The translations under genes and the position numbers were made by a program. A stretch of DNA of 64,000 bases, taken from Bradyrhizobium diazoefficiens (lineage in GTDB: Bacteria > Pseudomonadota > Alphaproteobacteria > Rhizobiales > Xanthobacteraceae). Below the pieces are notes generated by a model that saw nothing but the letters and a program-made list of their open reading frames with translations, was not told where the DNA came from and did not search any database. The stretch covers positions 1,733,001 through 1,797,000 of the forward strand of contig NZ_CP067100.1 in the NCBI RefSeq assembly GCF_016616235.1, given 5' to 3'. Shown here piece after piece: positions 37,094-45,827 of the stretch (position 1 is its first letter; each line of letters opens with the position of its first letter).

Positions 37094-39328
37094 TCAGCGG
37101 GTAAACACCCGCTGAGGCCGGCGGCCGACCGGAGCCGGCGGCGGGGTCGGCGCCCCGAACAGCCGCTCGAAGAAGTTCGGACCCGACGAGCCGAAGCCGC
37201 CGCCATTGTTGGCCACCGCGACGCCCGAGGGCAGCGTCGTCGCCGGACGCGAATAGCTCGGCTGCGAGTGCGCGACGACGGTCTCGAGATCCTTGCCGCG
37301 GCCGTTCTTCAGGATGTTGAGCATGGTCGCGTCACGGCCATAGACGTCCTTGCGGAATTGCAGCTTGCCGGCCTCGTCCACGAACGCGGTCTGATAGGTG
37401 ATGTTGACCGGGATCGGCGTCGGGAATTTCAAGTCGATCTCGCTCTTGCCGTACATGCTGCGGATCCGCTCCGGCGTGTATTTCTCGTTCGGCATGGCGA
37501 TGTTGAGCAGCACGGAGGCGTACTGATCCGGGTTCTGCACGCGCATGCAGCCGTGGCTGAAGGCGCGCTCCTCCTTGGCGAACAGGTATTTGTCCGGCGT
37601 GTCGTGCTGATAGACCAGGAACTTGTTCGGGAAGTTGAAGCGGATGCGGCCGAGCGCGTTGGCTTCGCCGGGCGGCTGCGAGATGTGCACCGAGCCGTCG
37701 CGGTTCTGTTCGAGCTTGAGGCCCATGCGCTGGAGCACGGTCGGGTCCTGCTGAAGCGCCGGCAGATATTCGTTGTAGACGATCGACGGCGGCACGTTCC
37801 AGGTCGGGTTGACCGTGATGTACTTCATCGTCTCGGTCAGCAGGGGCGTGGCGTGCTGACCCGGCTTGCCGGTGACGACGCGGGTGGTCCAGACCTGCTG
37901 GCCGTGCTGCATCACCTTCAACGTGTAGTCGGGGATGTTGAGGATGACATAGGCATCGCCCAGCGCCGGCACGCCGAGGTCGCGCGGCAGCCAGCGCCAG
38001 CGCTCCATGTTCACCAGCACCACGTCGATCTGCTTGTCGCGCTTCGGGGTGTTGAGCGCCTTGACCGTCCTGTCGTCGAGAATGCCGGTCGGCTTCATCT
38101 CGATGCCATTCTGGAATTTTCGCACGGCCTCGGCGACCGTGGCGTCATAGCGGGTGTCGCTGGCGTTCTCGGTGAGGCCGAGCTTGGCGCGCAGCTGCGG
38201 CACGCGCGCATCGTCCACGACGATCTCGGCCTGCTTCTTGCTGGCCGGCGTGTACTTCAGCGTCGGACCTTCGGCGATCTCGATTGCCGGGCCGTTGCCC
38301 TGGCCGCGGAGCTCCGCAAGCTTCGCCTTCAGCTCCTTGTAGAGCTTCTGCGGCGGATTGTAGCTCTCGAGCGCCGCGGAAGCGTCCGCCGCGGTCGTGA
38401 TCTTCGTCAGCACCTCGTTCGGATCGACCGGATGCTCGGGATAGAGGATGTCGGCGCTGACCTGCGACCAGTGCATGCGGCCGCTCTGGGCCTGGCGCGC
38501 ATAGTCGAACATACTGGCGGTGAGCTTCAGCTCGGCATCCGCGAGCGCATCGGGCGTCGTGGCCGCGGCGAAATCCGGCACCGGATAATCGGCCGGGTTG
38601 AGGCCGTCGGAGGCGGCGTCCTTCAGCCGCGCGATCACGCCCTTGGCCGCAGCGGTCAGGCTGCCGGCTTGGGTCCAGACCGGCGCGAAGTCGCGCGCGC
38701 TGTAAAACTTCTCGACCGCGGCGCGCTCGTTCTTGCGCTCGAAATGGCGCGAGGCCTTGGCGCCGATAAGGTCCTTGAGCTTGTCGGCGACCGGCTGGTC
38801 GGCGGCGGGCACGTTGCTTGCGGCCTTGACCGGCTCGGCCGGAGCCGCAGCGGGCGCTGCCGACGCAGCCGGTGTTGCCGTCGCGGTATCGGCCTTGGCG
38901 GGTTCGGTCTTTGTAGCTTCTGTCTTTGTAGCTTCTGTCTTGGCAGGCTCGGTTTGCGCAGGTTCCGATTTAGCAGTGTCGCTCTTCGGCGCCTCGGGCG
39001 CCGGCGTGGTGGCGACGTCGGAAGGTTTGGTCTCGACCTTCTCCGGGGCTGGCGCGGGAGCAGCTTCAGTCTTCACGGGTTCTTTGGTCGGCTCTTTGGC
39101 GGAGTCCTGAACCGTCGCCGTGGTGTCGAGCTTGATGTCGGAAGCGGTTGGGGGCGGGACATTGGCGGGCTCGGGGCGCGGAATCGCGGCTTCGATCGCG
39201 AGCTCGGCGGCGCTGCTGCGGGCCTGATCCTGCGCCAGGGCCGAGCTGGCCGACACCGTGAGGAAGGTTGCCGCGACCGTCATCAAGACACGGTCAAAAC
39301 CTGCACGGTGGTTCAAACAGTCTCGCAT
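37094..39328 (-). CDS. YcbB-type murein L,D-transpeptidase
   Basis: 744 residues. Signal peptide 1-32 ends in SSALA. Residues 33-175 are a low-complexity Ala/Lys/Thr/Glu/Pro stretch with repeated EPAKTEATKTE units. A helical domain and a peptidoglycan-binding-like repeat (VAEAVRKFQNGIEMKPTGIL) lead to the YkuD catalytic domain, whose SHGCMRVQNP near residue 593 holds the nucleophilic cysteine. YcbB/LdtD-type enzymes make 3-3 cross-links in murein. Length and order match the YcbB type; the acidic/lysine-rich spacer is longer than usual. Monocistronic with its own terminator. Confidence 0.93.
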   Translation of the reverse strand: MRDCLNHRAGFDRVLMTVAATFLTVSASSALAQDQARSSAAELAIEAAIPRPEPANVPPPTASDIKLDTTATVQDSAKEPTKEPVKTEAAPAPAPEKVETKPSDVATTPAPEAPKSDTAKSEPAQTEPAKTEATKTEATKTEPAKADTATATPAASAAPAAAPAEPVKAASNVPAADQPVADKLKDLIGAKASRHFERKNERAAVEKFYSARDFAPVWTQAGSLTAAAKGVIARLKDAASDGLNPADYPVPDFAAATTPDALADAELKLTASMFDYARQAQSGRMHWSQVSADILYPEHPVDPNEVLTKITTAADASAALESYNPPQKLYKELKAKLAELRGQGNGPAIEIAEGPTLKYTPASKKQAEIVVDDARVPQLRAKLGLTENASDTRYDATVAEAVRKFQNGIEMKPTGILDDRTVKALNTPKRDKQIDVVLVNMERWRWLPRDLGVPALGDAYVILNIPDYTLKVMQHGQQVWTTRVVTGKPGQHATPLLTETMKYITVNPTWNVPPSIVYNEYLPALQQDPTVLQRMGLKLEQNRDGSVHISQPPGEANALGRIRFNFPNKFLVYQHDTPDKYLFAKEERAFSHGCMRVQNPDQYASVLLNIAMPNEKYTPERIRSMYGKSEIDLKFPTPIPVNITYQTAFVDEAGKLQFRKDVYGRDATMLNILKNGRGKDLETVVAHSQPSYSRPATTLPSGVAVANNGGGFGSSGPNFFERLFGAPTPPPAPVGRRPQRVFTR

Positions 39329-39672
39329 TGTGTTGCACCCCTCGGGTGAACTGTTCCTCGTGGAACAGCTTCGTTATCGTTCAAATGAGCTTCGGCCAAA
39401 CCGCGCCGGCCTCGCGAAAGTTGCACGCCTGCACGCAACGATTCTGACGCAGACGATATACAGGCCCCGGTTTTTCAGCCAGCGCTACACGGGACAACTC
39501 ACCACAAACTGACTTCAAGGAAGCCTGTTTGCAACGGATTGTGCGCTTCCGCGACGCGCTTTTCCCTGTGTCTGTCACTTCCAAGTCACGGTTCAGATTG
39601 CAATCAGATTCCGCCATCCTGCGAACGGCTTACGACCAGTCCGCGCCACGGCAGCTACGGTTCACATGCGGC
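39329..39672. other. 344-bp region between two minus-strand genes
   Basis: Holds the leader of the L,D-transpeptidase gene at its left side and the end of the response regulator gene at its right. No terminator or gene stands out; a 78-residue minus-strand frame (39381-39617) has no ribosome site or family features. Confidence 0.5.
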
Positions 39673-41169
39673 TCAGTGCGTCTCCTCGCCGCTTTTGCCG
39701 CCATGGCCGGGAACCCCGGCTTCGTCGAGTTTGCGGTAGAGGGTGGACCGCCCGATTTTGAGGCGGCGGGCGACCTCGGACATCTGCCCGCGGTAATGCG
39801 AAATCGCGAAGCGGATGATCTCGTTCTCCATGTCCTCCAGCGCACGGACGTCGCCGGTCGGGGTCAGCATGGAGAGAGATCCCGCCAGCGGCAGAGGCGC
39901 GATCGGTATTTCACTACCCGATACCACGGAAGGCGCAGCAATCGGCTCGATCATCAACGGCGCGGTCGGAATCTCCGTTGCGGTATGCGGCTGCGACGTC
40001 AGCAGGGGAAAATCACCGAGCCCGAGCTGGTCGCCCTCGCTCATCACCACGGCGCGATAGACCGCGTTCTCGAGCTGGCGGATGTTGCCGGGCCAGTCGA
40101 GCTGGGCGAGATGCGCGACCGCCTCGCCGCTGATGCCGGTGATGGGGCGGTTCTCCTCGGCGGCAAAGCGCGCCAGGAAATGTCGCAGCAGATGCGGAAT
40201 GTCTTCGCGGCGAGTGCGCAGCGAGGGGATCGTCAGCGGCAGCACATGCAGGCGGTAGAACAGGTCTTCGCGGAAATGGCCCTGCTTCACCCGCTCCAAG
40301 AGCTTGCGGTTGGTTGCCGAGATGATGCGGACGTCGACCTTCACAGGCTTGCGGCCGCCGACCGCCTCGACCGCGCCTTCCTGGAGCGCACGCAGCAGCT
40401 TGACCTGCGCGCTCAGCGGCAGCTCACTGACCTCGTCCAGGAACAGCGTGCCGCCATGGGCCTCGACGAACTTGCCGGTATGGCGTTCGGTGGCGCCGGT
40501 GAAGGCGCCCTTCTCATGGCCGAACAGGATGGATTCGACGAGATTGTCGGGGATCGCGCCGCAATTGACCGCGACGAACGGTTTGGCCTTGCGCTCGCCG
40601 CTGCCATGGATGGCGCGCGCAAACATCTCCTTGCCAACGCCGGACTCGCCCTCGATCAGCACGGGGATCGAGGAGTTCGCCGCCTTCTGCGCGGCGCGCA
40701 TCACGCCTGTCATCGCCTCGGCGCGAGTGATGATGTCGGAGAAGGTCAGCCGTCCCTCGCGGCTGTGACGGATGCGCTGCAACTCGCCCTTCAGAGCCGA
40801 GGCGTTGAGCGCGTTGCGAAGCGAGACCTGGAGGCGCTCCACGCCGACCGGCTTGACGACGAAATCGGCCGCACCTGCGCGCATCGCCGAGATCACGTTA
40901 TCGATGCCGCCATGGGCGGTCTGCACGATGACAGGGACGCTGAGGCCGACGTCGCGAATTTTCGCCAGCACGCCCATGCCATCGAGGCCGGGCATGACGA
41001 GATCGAGGATGACGGCGTCGATGGCTAATGCATCGGGAGCGGTGAGGGCGGCGATCGCGGCGTCGCCGGAGTCCACGACGACCGTCTCATAGCCGCATTT
41101 CTGCACCATGTTCTCGACCAGCCGGCGGGCTACAGCGTCGTCGTCGGCGATCAAAATACAGGCAGCCAT
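39673..41169 (-). CDS. sigma-54-dependent NtrC-family response regulator
   Basis: 498 residues. Receiver domain 1-120 with the phosphoacceptor Asp56 (AVILDLVMPGLDG). AAA+ domain about 145-375: GESGVGKE Walker A at 174-181 and the sigma-54 contact GAFTGA at 221-226. Fis-type HTH at the C-terminus (ISHYRGQMSEVARRLKIGRS then TLYRKLDEAG). It activates sigma-54 promoters after phosphorylation. No histidine kinase is next to it, so it is an orphan regulator here; targets unknown. Confidence 0.95.
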   Translation of the reverse strand: MAACILIADDDAVARRLVENMVQKCGYETVVVDSGDAAIAALTAPDALAIDAVILDLVMPGLDGMGVLAKIRDVGLSVPVIVQTAHGGIDNVISAMRAGAADFVVKPVGVERLQVSLRNALNASALKGELQRIRHSREGRLTFSDIITRAEAMTGVMRAAQKAANSSIPVLIEGESGVGKEMFARAIHGSGERKAKPFVAVNCGAIPDNLVESILFGHEKGAFTGATERHTGKFVEAHGGTLFLDEVSELPLSAQVKLLRALQEGAVEAVGGRKPVKVDVRIISATNRKLLERVKQGHFREDLFYRLHVLPLTIPSLRTRREDIPHLLRHFLARFAAEENRPITGISGEAVAHLAQLDWPGNIRQLENAVYRAVVMSEGDQLGLGDFPLLTSQPHTATEIPTAPLMIEPIAAPSVVSGSEIPIAPLPLAGSLSMLTPTGDVRALEDMENEIIRFAISHYRGQMSEVARRLKIGRSTLYRKLDEAGVPGHGGKSGEETH

Positions 41170-41296
41170 GGTGTTCCCCGCACGCTACTACTATCTGTCT
41201 CGAATCGGGTCACTCTGGCCGAAGCCGATTAACGCACTCTTAAACCTTGATGCCCCCGCTCGCAGTCGCGATTGTTGAACACAGGTTTCCCACACA

Positions 41297-43201
41297 ATGA
41301 ATTCGCGCTCCAAATCTGCCTTGAACAAGTCTGCTCTCAAAAAGCCGGCAGCCAAGCCCGATCTCCGCAAGCCAAGCACCAAAAAAGCCGTCGACAAGGC
41401 AAAGCCCTCCAAAGCTGCGAGCAAGACCGGCAAGCTTCCCGAGTGGAACCTCGCCGATCTCTATTCCGGGATCGATGCGCCGGAAGTGGCGCGCGATCTC
41501 GACAAGATGGATGCCGATTGCGTCGCGTTCGAGACCGACTACAAGGGCAAGCTCGCGACAGGGACAGCAAACGAAGATGGCGGAAAATGGCTCGCCGAGG
41601 CCGTGCGGCGCTATGAGGCGATCGACGATCTCGCCGGCCGTCTCGGCTCCTATGCCGGCCTCGTGCATGCCGGCGACAGCGTGGACCCCAAGATTTCAAA
41701 GTTTTACGGCGACGTCTCGGAGCGGCTGACGGCGGCGTCCACGCATCTGCTATTCTTCGCGCTCGAGCTCAATCGCATCGATGACGATGTTTTGAACGGC
41801 GCGATGCAGGCCCCGGAGCTGGCGCATTACCGCCCGTGGATCGAGGATTTGCGCAAGGAGAAGCCGTATCAGCTCGACGACAAGCTCGAGCAGCTTTTTC
41901 TGGAGAAGGCGCAGACCGGCTATTCCGCCTTCAACCGGCTGTTCGACCAGACCATTTCCGCCCTGCGCTTCAAGGTCGGCGCAAAGGAGCTCGCGATCGA
42001 GCCGACGCTCAACCTGCTGCAGGACCGCGACGGCGCCAAGCGCAAAGCCGCGGCTGAAGCGCTGGCGAAGACCTTCAAGGCCAATGAGCGCACCTTCGCG
42101 CTGATCACCAACACGCTCGCCAAGGACAAGGACATCTCCGACCGCTGGCGCGGTTTTCAGGACGTTGCGGATTCCCGCCATCTGAACAACCGCGTCGAGC
42201 GCGAGGTCGTGGATGCGCTGGTCGCCTCCGTGCGCGCCGCCTATCCAAAGCTGTCGCATCGCTATTATGCGCTGAAGGCGAAGTGGTTCGGCAAGAAGCG
42301 GCTCGCCTATTGGGACCGCAACGCGCCGCTGCCGTTTGCCGCGACCGACGTGATCGGCTGGCCCGATGCGCGCAACATGGTGCTGACTGCCTATCGCGGC
42401 TTCTCGCCTGACATGGCTGACATCGCCGAGCGCTTCTTCACCGACCGCTGGATCGACGCGCCGGTGCGTCCGGGCAAGGCGCCGGGCGCGTTCTCGCATC
42501 CGACCACGCCGTCGGCGCATCCTTACGTGCTGATGAACTACCAGGGCAAGCCGCGCGACGTGATGACGCTTGCGCATGAGCTCGGTCATGGCGTGCACCA
42601 GGTGCTCGCTGCGAAGAACGGCGCGCTGATGGCGCCGACTCCGCTGACGCTGGCCGAGACCGCGAGCGTGTTCGGCGAGATGCTGACCTTCCGGCGGCTG
42701 CTGGCGCAGACCAAGAGCGCCAAGCAGCGCCAGGCGCTGCTCGCGGGCAAGGTCGAGGACATGATCAACACGGTGGTGCGGCAGATCGCGTTCTATTCCT
42801 TTGAGCGCGCGGTCCACACCGAGCGCAAGAACGGCGAGCTGACCGCGACGCGGCTCGGCGAGCTCTGGCTGTCGGTGCAGGGCGAGAGCCTGGGGCCGGC
42901 AATCGAGATCAAGGCGGGCTACGAGAACTACTGGATGTACATCCCGCACTTCATCCACTCGCCGTTCTACGTCTACGCCTACGCGTTCGGCGATTGCCTC
43001 GTGAACTCGCTCTATGCCGTCTATGAGCACGCGGCGGAAGGCTTTGCCGAGCGCTATCTCGACATGCTCGCGGCCGGCGGCACCAAGCATTATTCCGAGC
43101 TGCTGCGGCCGTTCGGCCTCGATGCCAAGGATCCGAAGTTTTGGGAGGGCGGGCTCAGCGTCATCGCCGGCATGATCGACGAACTGGAGGCGATGGGCTG
43201 A
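41297..43201 (+). CDS. M3 family oligoendopeptidase (PepF-like)
   Basis: 634 residues. The zinc motif HELGH is at 427-431 (MTLAHELGHGVHQVLA), with the third ligand in TLAETASVFGEMLTF. The C-terminal half (IPHFIHSPFYVYAYAFGDCL) is typical of the PepF branch. The first 45 residues are Lys/Ser/Ala-rich (SKSALNKSALKKPAAKPDLR) and are not part of the M3 fold. It is expected to be a cytoplasmic oligopeptidase. Single gene. Confidence 0.95.
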   Translation: MNSRSKSALNKSALKKPAAKPDLRKPSTKKAVDKAKPSKAASKTGKLPEWNLADLYSGIDAPEVARDLDKMDADCVAFETDYKGKLATGTANEDGGKWLAEAVRRYEAIDDLAGRLGSYAGLVHAGDSVDPKISKFYGDVSERLTAASTHLLFFALELNRIDDDVLNGAMQAPELAHYRPWIEDLRKEKPYQLDDKLEQLFLEKAQTGYSAFNRLFDQTISALRFKVGAKELAIEPTLNLLQDRDGAKRKAAAEALAKTFKANERTFALITNTLAKDKDISDRWRGFQDVADSRHLNNRVEREVVDALVASVRAAYPKLSHRYYALKAKWFGKKRLAYWDRNAPLPFAATDVIGWPDARNMVLTAYRGFSPDMADIAERFFTDRWIDAPVRPGKAPGAFSHPTTPSAHPYVLMNYQGKPRDVMTLAHELGHGVHQVLAAKNGALMAPTPLTLAETASVFGEMLTFRRLLAQTKSAKQRQALLAGKVEDMINTVVRQIAFYSFERAVHTERKNGELTATRLGELWLSVQGESLGPAIEIKAGYENYWMYIPHFIHSPFYVYAYAFGDCLVNSLYAVYEHAAEGFAERYLDMLAAGGTKHYSELLRPFGLDAKDPKFWEGGLSVIAGMIDELEAMG

Positions 43202-43250
43202 GGCGATGCGGGTCGCGCCTTAGTTTATTTAAGGTCACGTAAAACACCTG

Positions 43251-43292
43251 TTGAACCCTTGTTAGGCTTACGTTATACATATGTATAACGTA
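43251..43292 (+). promoter_or_regulatory. toxin-antitoxin promoter with a perfect 24-bp palindrome
   Basis: A -35-like TTGAAC (43251-43256) is followed at 17 nt by a -10-like TATACA (43274-43279), which lies inside a perfect palindrome at 43269-43292 (arm TACGTTATACAT). This is the expected position for autorepression by an AbrB-type antitoxin dimer, alone or with its toxin. It lies 20 bp before the antitoxin ATG. Confidence 0.75.
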
Positions 43293-43311
43293 GCGGTTGG
43301 CGGAAAAAGCC

Positions 43312-43536
43312 ATGAAGATCGAAATTAAGAAGATCGGCAACTCAGATGGTCTGTTGCTCCCTCGCGAGCTGATGCAGCGGCTCGATCTCAAGCGCGGGCA
43401 GCAATTGCACATCGTGGAATTGCCGGGCGGTGGATTCCAGCTGTTGCCCTACGATCCCGATTTCGAGCGGACGATGGAAATCGCCGACGAGGTGATGGAC
43501 AAGTATCGCGATACGCTCGCGGCGCTTGCGAAATAG
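43312..43536 (+). CDS. AbrB/MazE-type antitoxin
   Basis: 74 residues from the ATG at 43312; the TTG at 43297 is less likely. The swapped-hairpin AbrB fold is visible at 1-45: MKIEIKKIGNSDGLLLPREL, LKRGQQLHIVELPGGGFQLL. The C-terminal tail (TMEIADEVMDKYRDTLAALA) is helical and should wrap around the toxin. It is followed after 11 bp by a Doc-type toxin gene. Confidence 0.88.
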   Translation: MKIEIKKIGNSDGLLLPRELMQRLDLKRGQQLHIVELPGGGFQLLPYDPDFERTMEIADEVMDKYRDTLAALAK

Positions 43537-43547
43537 TCGGCCATGCA

Positions 43548-43943
43548 ATGAGCGATCCTCAGGAGCCGCTCTGGATCACTTACGAGCAGGCCGTCGCCAT
43601 TCACAGCCGGCAACTCCGACGCTTCGGAGGCGCGCCTGGTCTGCGTGACGAAGGCATGTTGCGGTCGGCGCTTGATCGCCCGATCAACAAGTGGCGCTAC
43701 GAGCAGGCGTCGCTGGACGAGCTTGCCGCCGCCTATGCATTCGGGCTCGCGAAGAACCATGCATTCGTCGATGGAAACAAACGCATCGCCTTTATGGCGA
43801 TGATAGTCTTCCTCCACAAGAACGGCGTAGCCTTCAGCCCTGATCCTGCGGAAGCAACGACCATGATCCTCTCTCTCGCGGCGGGCGACGTCAGCGAGCC
43901 GAGCCTCGTTCGCTGGATCCGCGACAATTGGGATTCCAAATGA
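43548..43943 (+). CDS. Doc (death-on-curing) family toxin, Fic fold
   Basis: 131 residues. The Fic-like motif HAFVDGNKR at 71-79 matches the Doc variant HxFxDxNKR; LRDEGMLRSALDRP in front and SLVRWIRDNW at the end are also typical. Doc of phage P1 phosphorylates EF-Tu with its variant loop. Pairing with an AbrB-type rather than Phd-type antitoxin is a mixed combination. Forms one unit with the antitoxin gene. Confidence 0.9.
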   Translation: MSDPQEPLWITYEQAVAIHSRQLRRFGGAPGLRDEGMLRSALDRPINKWRYEQASLDELAAAYAFGLAKNHAFVDGNKRIAFMAMIVFLHKNGVAFSPDPAEATTMILSLAAGDVSEPSLVRWIRDNWDSK

Positions 43944-44039
43944 CCTGATTTGCGGCGAAACCACGTCCGCCTGCCGTTGCCCTGCCCGAAGCTTTGCGGT
44001 ATCCCAGCCCAAGAATTGGACTTTCGACTGGGGACATCC

Positions 44040-44192
44040 ATGGCAGATCATAGCGAAGTTGCGTACAGCACCGCCGACGGCAACGATTACGTTGCGCACG
44101 AGCAGACCTATGAGGGCTTCATCAAGCTGGTGAAATACGGCACCGCCTCGGTCGCGCTCATCGTGATCCTGATGGCGATCTTCCTGACCTGA
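44040..44192 (+). CDS. aa3-type cytochrome c oxidase subunit IV
   Basis: 50 residues from the ATG at 44040; the longer frame from 43950 overlaps non-coding sequence. A polar lead (MADHSEVAYSTADGNDYVAH) is followed by EQTYEGFIKLVKYGT and one membrane helix (ASVALIVILMAIFLT). This is the small bacterial aa3 oxidase subunit IV family. The main oxidase genes are not nearby; it stands before the transhydrogenase genes. Confidence 0.9.
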   Translation: MADHSEVAYSTADGNDYVAHEQTYEGFIKLVKYGTASVALIVILMAIFLT

Positions 44193-44332
44193 TTCCTTCG
44201 GCAGCTGCACACGCCAGCGGCAGCAGCTGCTCATAATATTTGCATCCAAGCCGGTCACAAAACCGGTAACGAACGCCGCGGGAGTAAACGCTTAAGTTTG
44301 CGCGTGCGCTGTCCCGCGCCGCCGGAGGGCCT

Positions 44333-45460
44333 ATGAAGATCGCCGTTGCCAAGGAAATCGATCCGTCGGAGCCGCGCGTTGCGGCCTCGCCTGATACGGT
44401 GAAAAAATTCAAGGCGCTCGGCGCCGAGATCGCCGTCGAGCCGGGCGCCGGGATCAAATCGGGCCTGCCGGATTCCGAGTTCACCGCGGTGGGCGCCACC
44501 GTCAGTGCCGACGCGCTCAAGGACGCCGACATCATCATCAAAGTGAAGCGGCCCGAGGCCTCCGAGCTTTCGCAGTACAAGCGCGGCGCGCTCGTCATCG
44601 CCATCATGGATCCCTACGGCAACGAGGCCGCCCTGAAGACGATCGCCGATGCCGGCGTTTCCGCCTTCGCGATGGAATTGATGCCGCGCATTACCCGCGC
44701 GCAGGTGATGGACGTGCTGTCCTCGCAGGCCAACCTTGCCGGTTACCGCGCCGTCATCGAGGGCGCCGAAGCGTTCGGCCGCGCCTTCCCGATGATGATG
44801 ACCGCGGCCGGCACCGTGCCTGCCGCAAAGGTGTTCGTGATGGGCGTCGGCGTCGCCGGCCTCCAGGCGATCGCGACCGCGCGCCGCTTAGGTGCCGTCG
44901 TCACCGCGACGGACGTGCGCCCCGCGACCAAGGAGCAGGTGGAATCGCTCGGCGCGAAATTCCTCGCGGTCGAGGACGAGGAATTCAAGAACGCGCAGAC
45001 CGCCGGCGGCTACGCCAAGGAGATGTCGAAAGAGTACCAGGCCAAGCAGGCCGCGCTCACCGCCGAGCACATCAAGAAGCAGGACATCGTGATCACGACC
45101 GCGCTGATTCCGGGGCGGCCGGCGCCGAAGCTCGTCAGCGCCGACATGGTCAAGTCGATGAAGCCGGGCTCGGTGCTGGTCGATCTCGCCGTCGAGCGCG
45201 GCGGCAATGTCGAGGGCGCAAGGCCCGGCGAGGTCGTCGACCTCGATGGCATCAAGATCGTCGGCTACACCAATGTCGCCGGCCGCGTCGCGGCCTCGGC
45301 CTCCAGCCTCTATGCCCGCAATCTGTTCTCGTTCATCGAGACCATGGTGGACAAGAACGAGAAGAAGCTCGCCGTGAACTGGGACGACGAGCTCGTCAAG
45401 GCCACCGCCCTGACCAGGGACGGCGCCGTGATCCACCCGAACTTCCAGCCGAAAGCGTAA
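44333..45460 (+). CDS. pntAA: NAD(P) transhydrogenase alpha subunit, part 1
   Basis: 375 residues. Opens with [20 protein letters not shown] and has [23 protein letters not shown], the nucleotide motif [20 protein letters not shown] and [20 protein letters not shown]. This is domain I, the NAD(H)-binding peripheral subunit. In alphaproteobacteria the alpha chain is split in two, as here. With the next two genes it forms the proton-driven enzyme that makes NADPH from NADH. Confidence 0.96.
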   Translation: MKIAVAKEIDPSEPRVAASPDTVKKFKALGAEIAVEPGAGIKSGLPDSEFTAVGATVSADALKDADIIIKVKRPEASELSQYKRGALVIAIMDPYGNEAALKTIADAGVSAFAMELMPRITRAQVMDVLSSQANLAGYRAVIEGAEAFGRAFPMMMTAAGTVPAAKVFVMGVGVAGLQAIATARRLGAVVTATDVRPATKEQVESLGAKFLAVEDEEFKNAQTAGGYAKEMSKEYQAKQAALTAEHIKKQDIVITTALIPGRPAPKLVSADMVKSMKPGSVLVDLAVERGGNVEGARPGEVVDLDGIKIVGYTNVAGRVAASASSLYARNLFSFIETMVDKNEKKLAVNWDDELVKATALTRDGAVIHPNFQPKA

Positions 45461-45471
45461 GGAGAGCCGCC

Positions 45472-45789
45472 ATGGAGCATGCTGCACAGGTCGTCGATCC
45501 CTTCATCTTCCGGCTGTCGATCTTCGTCCTCGCCGTCTTCGTCGGCTATTTCGTGGTGTGGTCGGTGACGCCGGCGCTGCACACGCCGCTGATGAGCGTC
45601 ACCAACGCGATCTCCTCGGTGATCGTGGTCGGCGCGCTGCTCGCGGTCGGCGTCGGCATGATTTCGAGCGGCTCGGGCTGGGCGCGCGGCTTCGGCTTCG
45701 TCGCGCTGGTCTTCGCCTGCGTCAACATCTTTGGCGGCTTCCTTGTCACCCAGCGCATGCTGGCGATGTACAAGAAGAAGTCGAAGTAA
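45472..45789 (+). CDS. pntAB: NAD(P) transhydrogenase alpha subunit, part 2 (membrane)
   Basis: 105 residues. Three membrane helices (about 12-33, 47-65 and 70-95: [54 protein letters not shown]), then a KKKSK end. It forms part of the proton channel. It starts 11 bp after pntAA and is followed after 38 bp by pntB. Confidence 0.95.
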   Translation: MEHAAQVVDPFIFRLSIFVLAVFVGYFVVWSVTPALHTPLMSVTNAISSVIVVGALLAVGVGMISSGSGWARGFGFVALVFACVNIFGGFLVTQRMLAMYKKKSK

Positions 45790-45827
45790 GCGGCCACCTC
45801 GGGCTGATGGGATAATGGGGACCTGAG

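Noticed and set aside
37058..39349. 763-residue plus-strand frame opposite the L,D-transpeptidase gene
   Set aside because: It mirrors a clear enzyme gene with signal peptide and active site; its His/Arg/Val-rich composition is what antisense frames give in GC-rich DNA.
39381..39617. 78-residue minus-strand frame in an intergenic region
   Set aside because: No ribosome site, no hydrophobic or family pattern.
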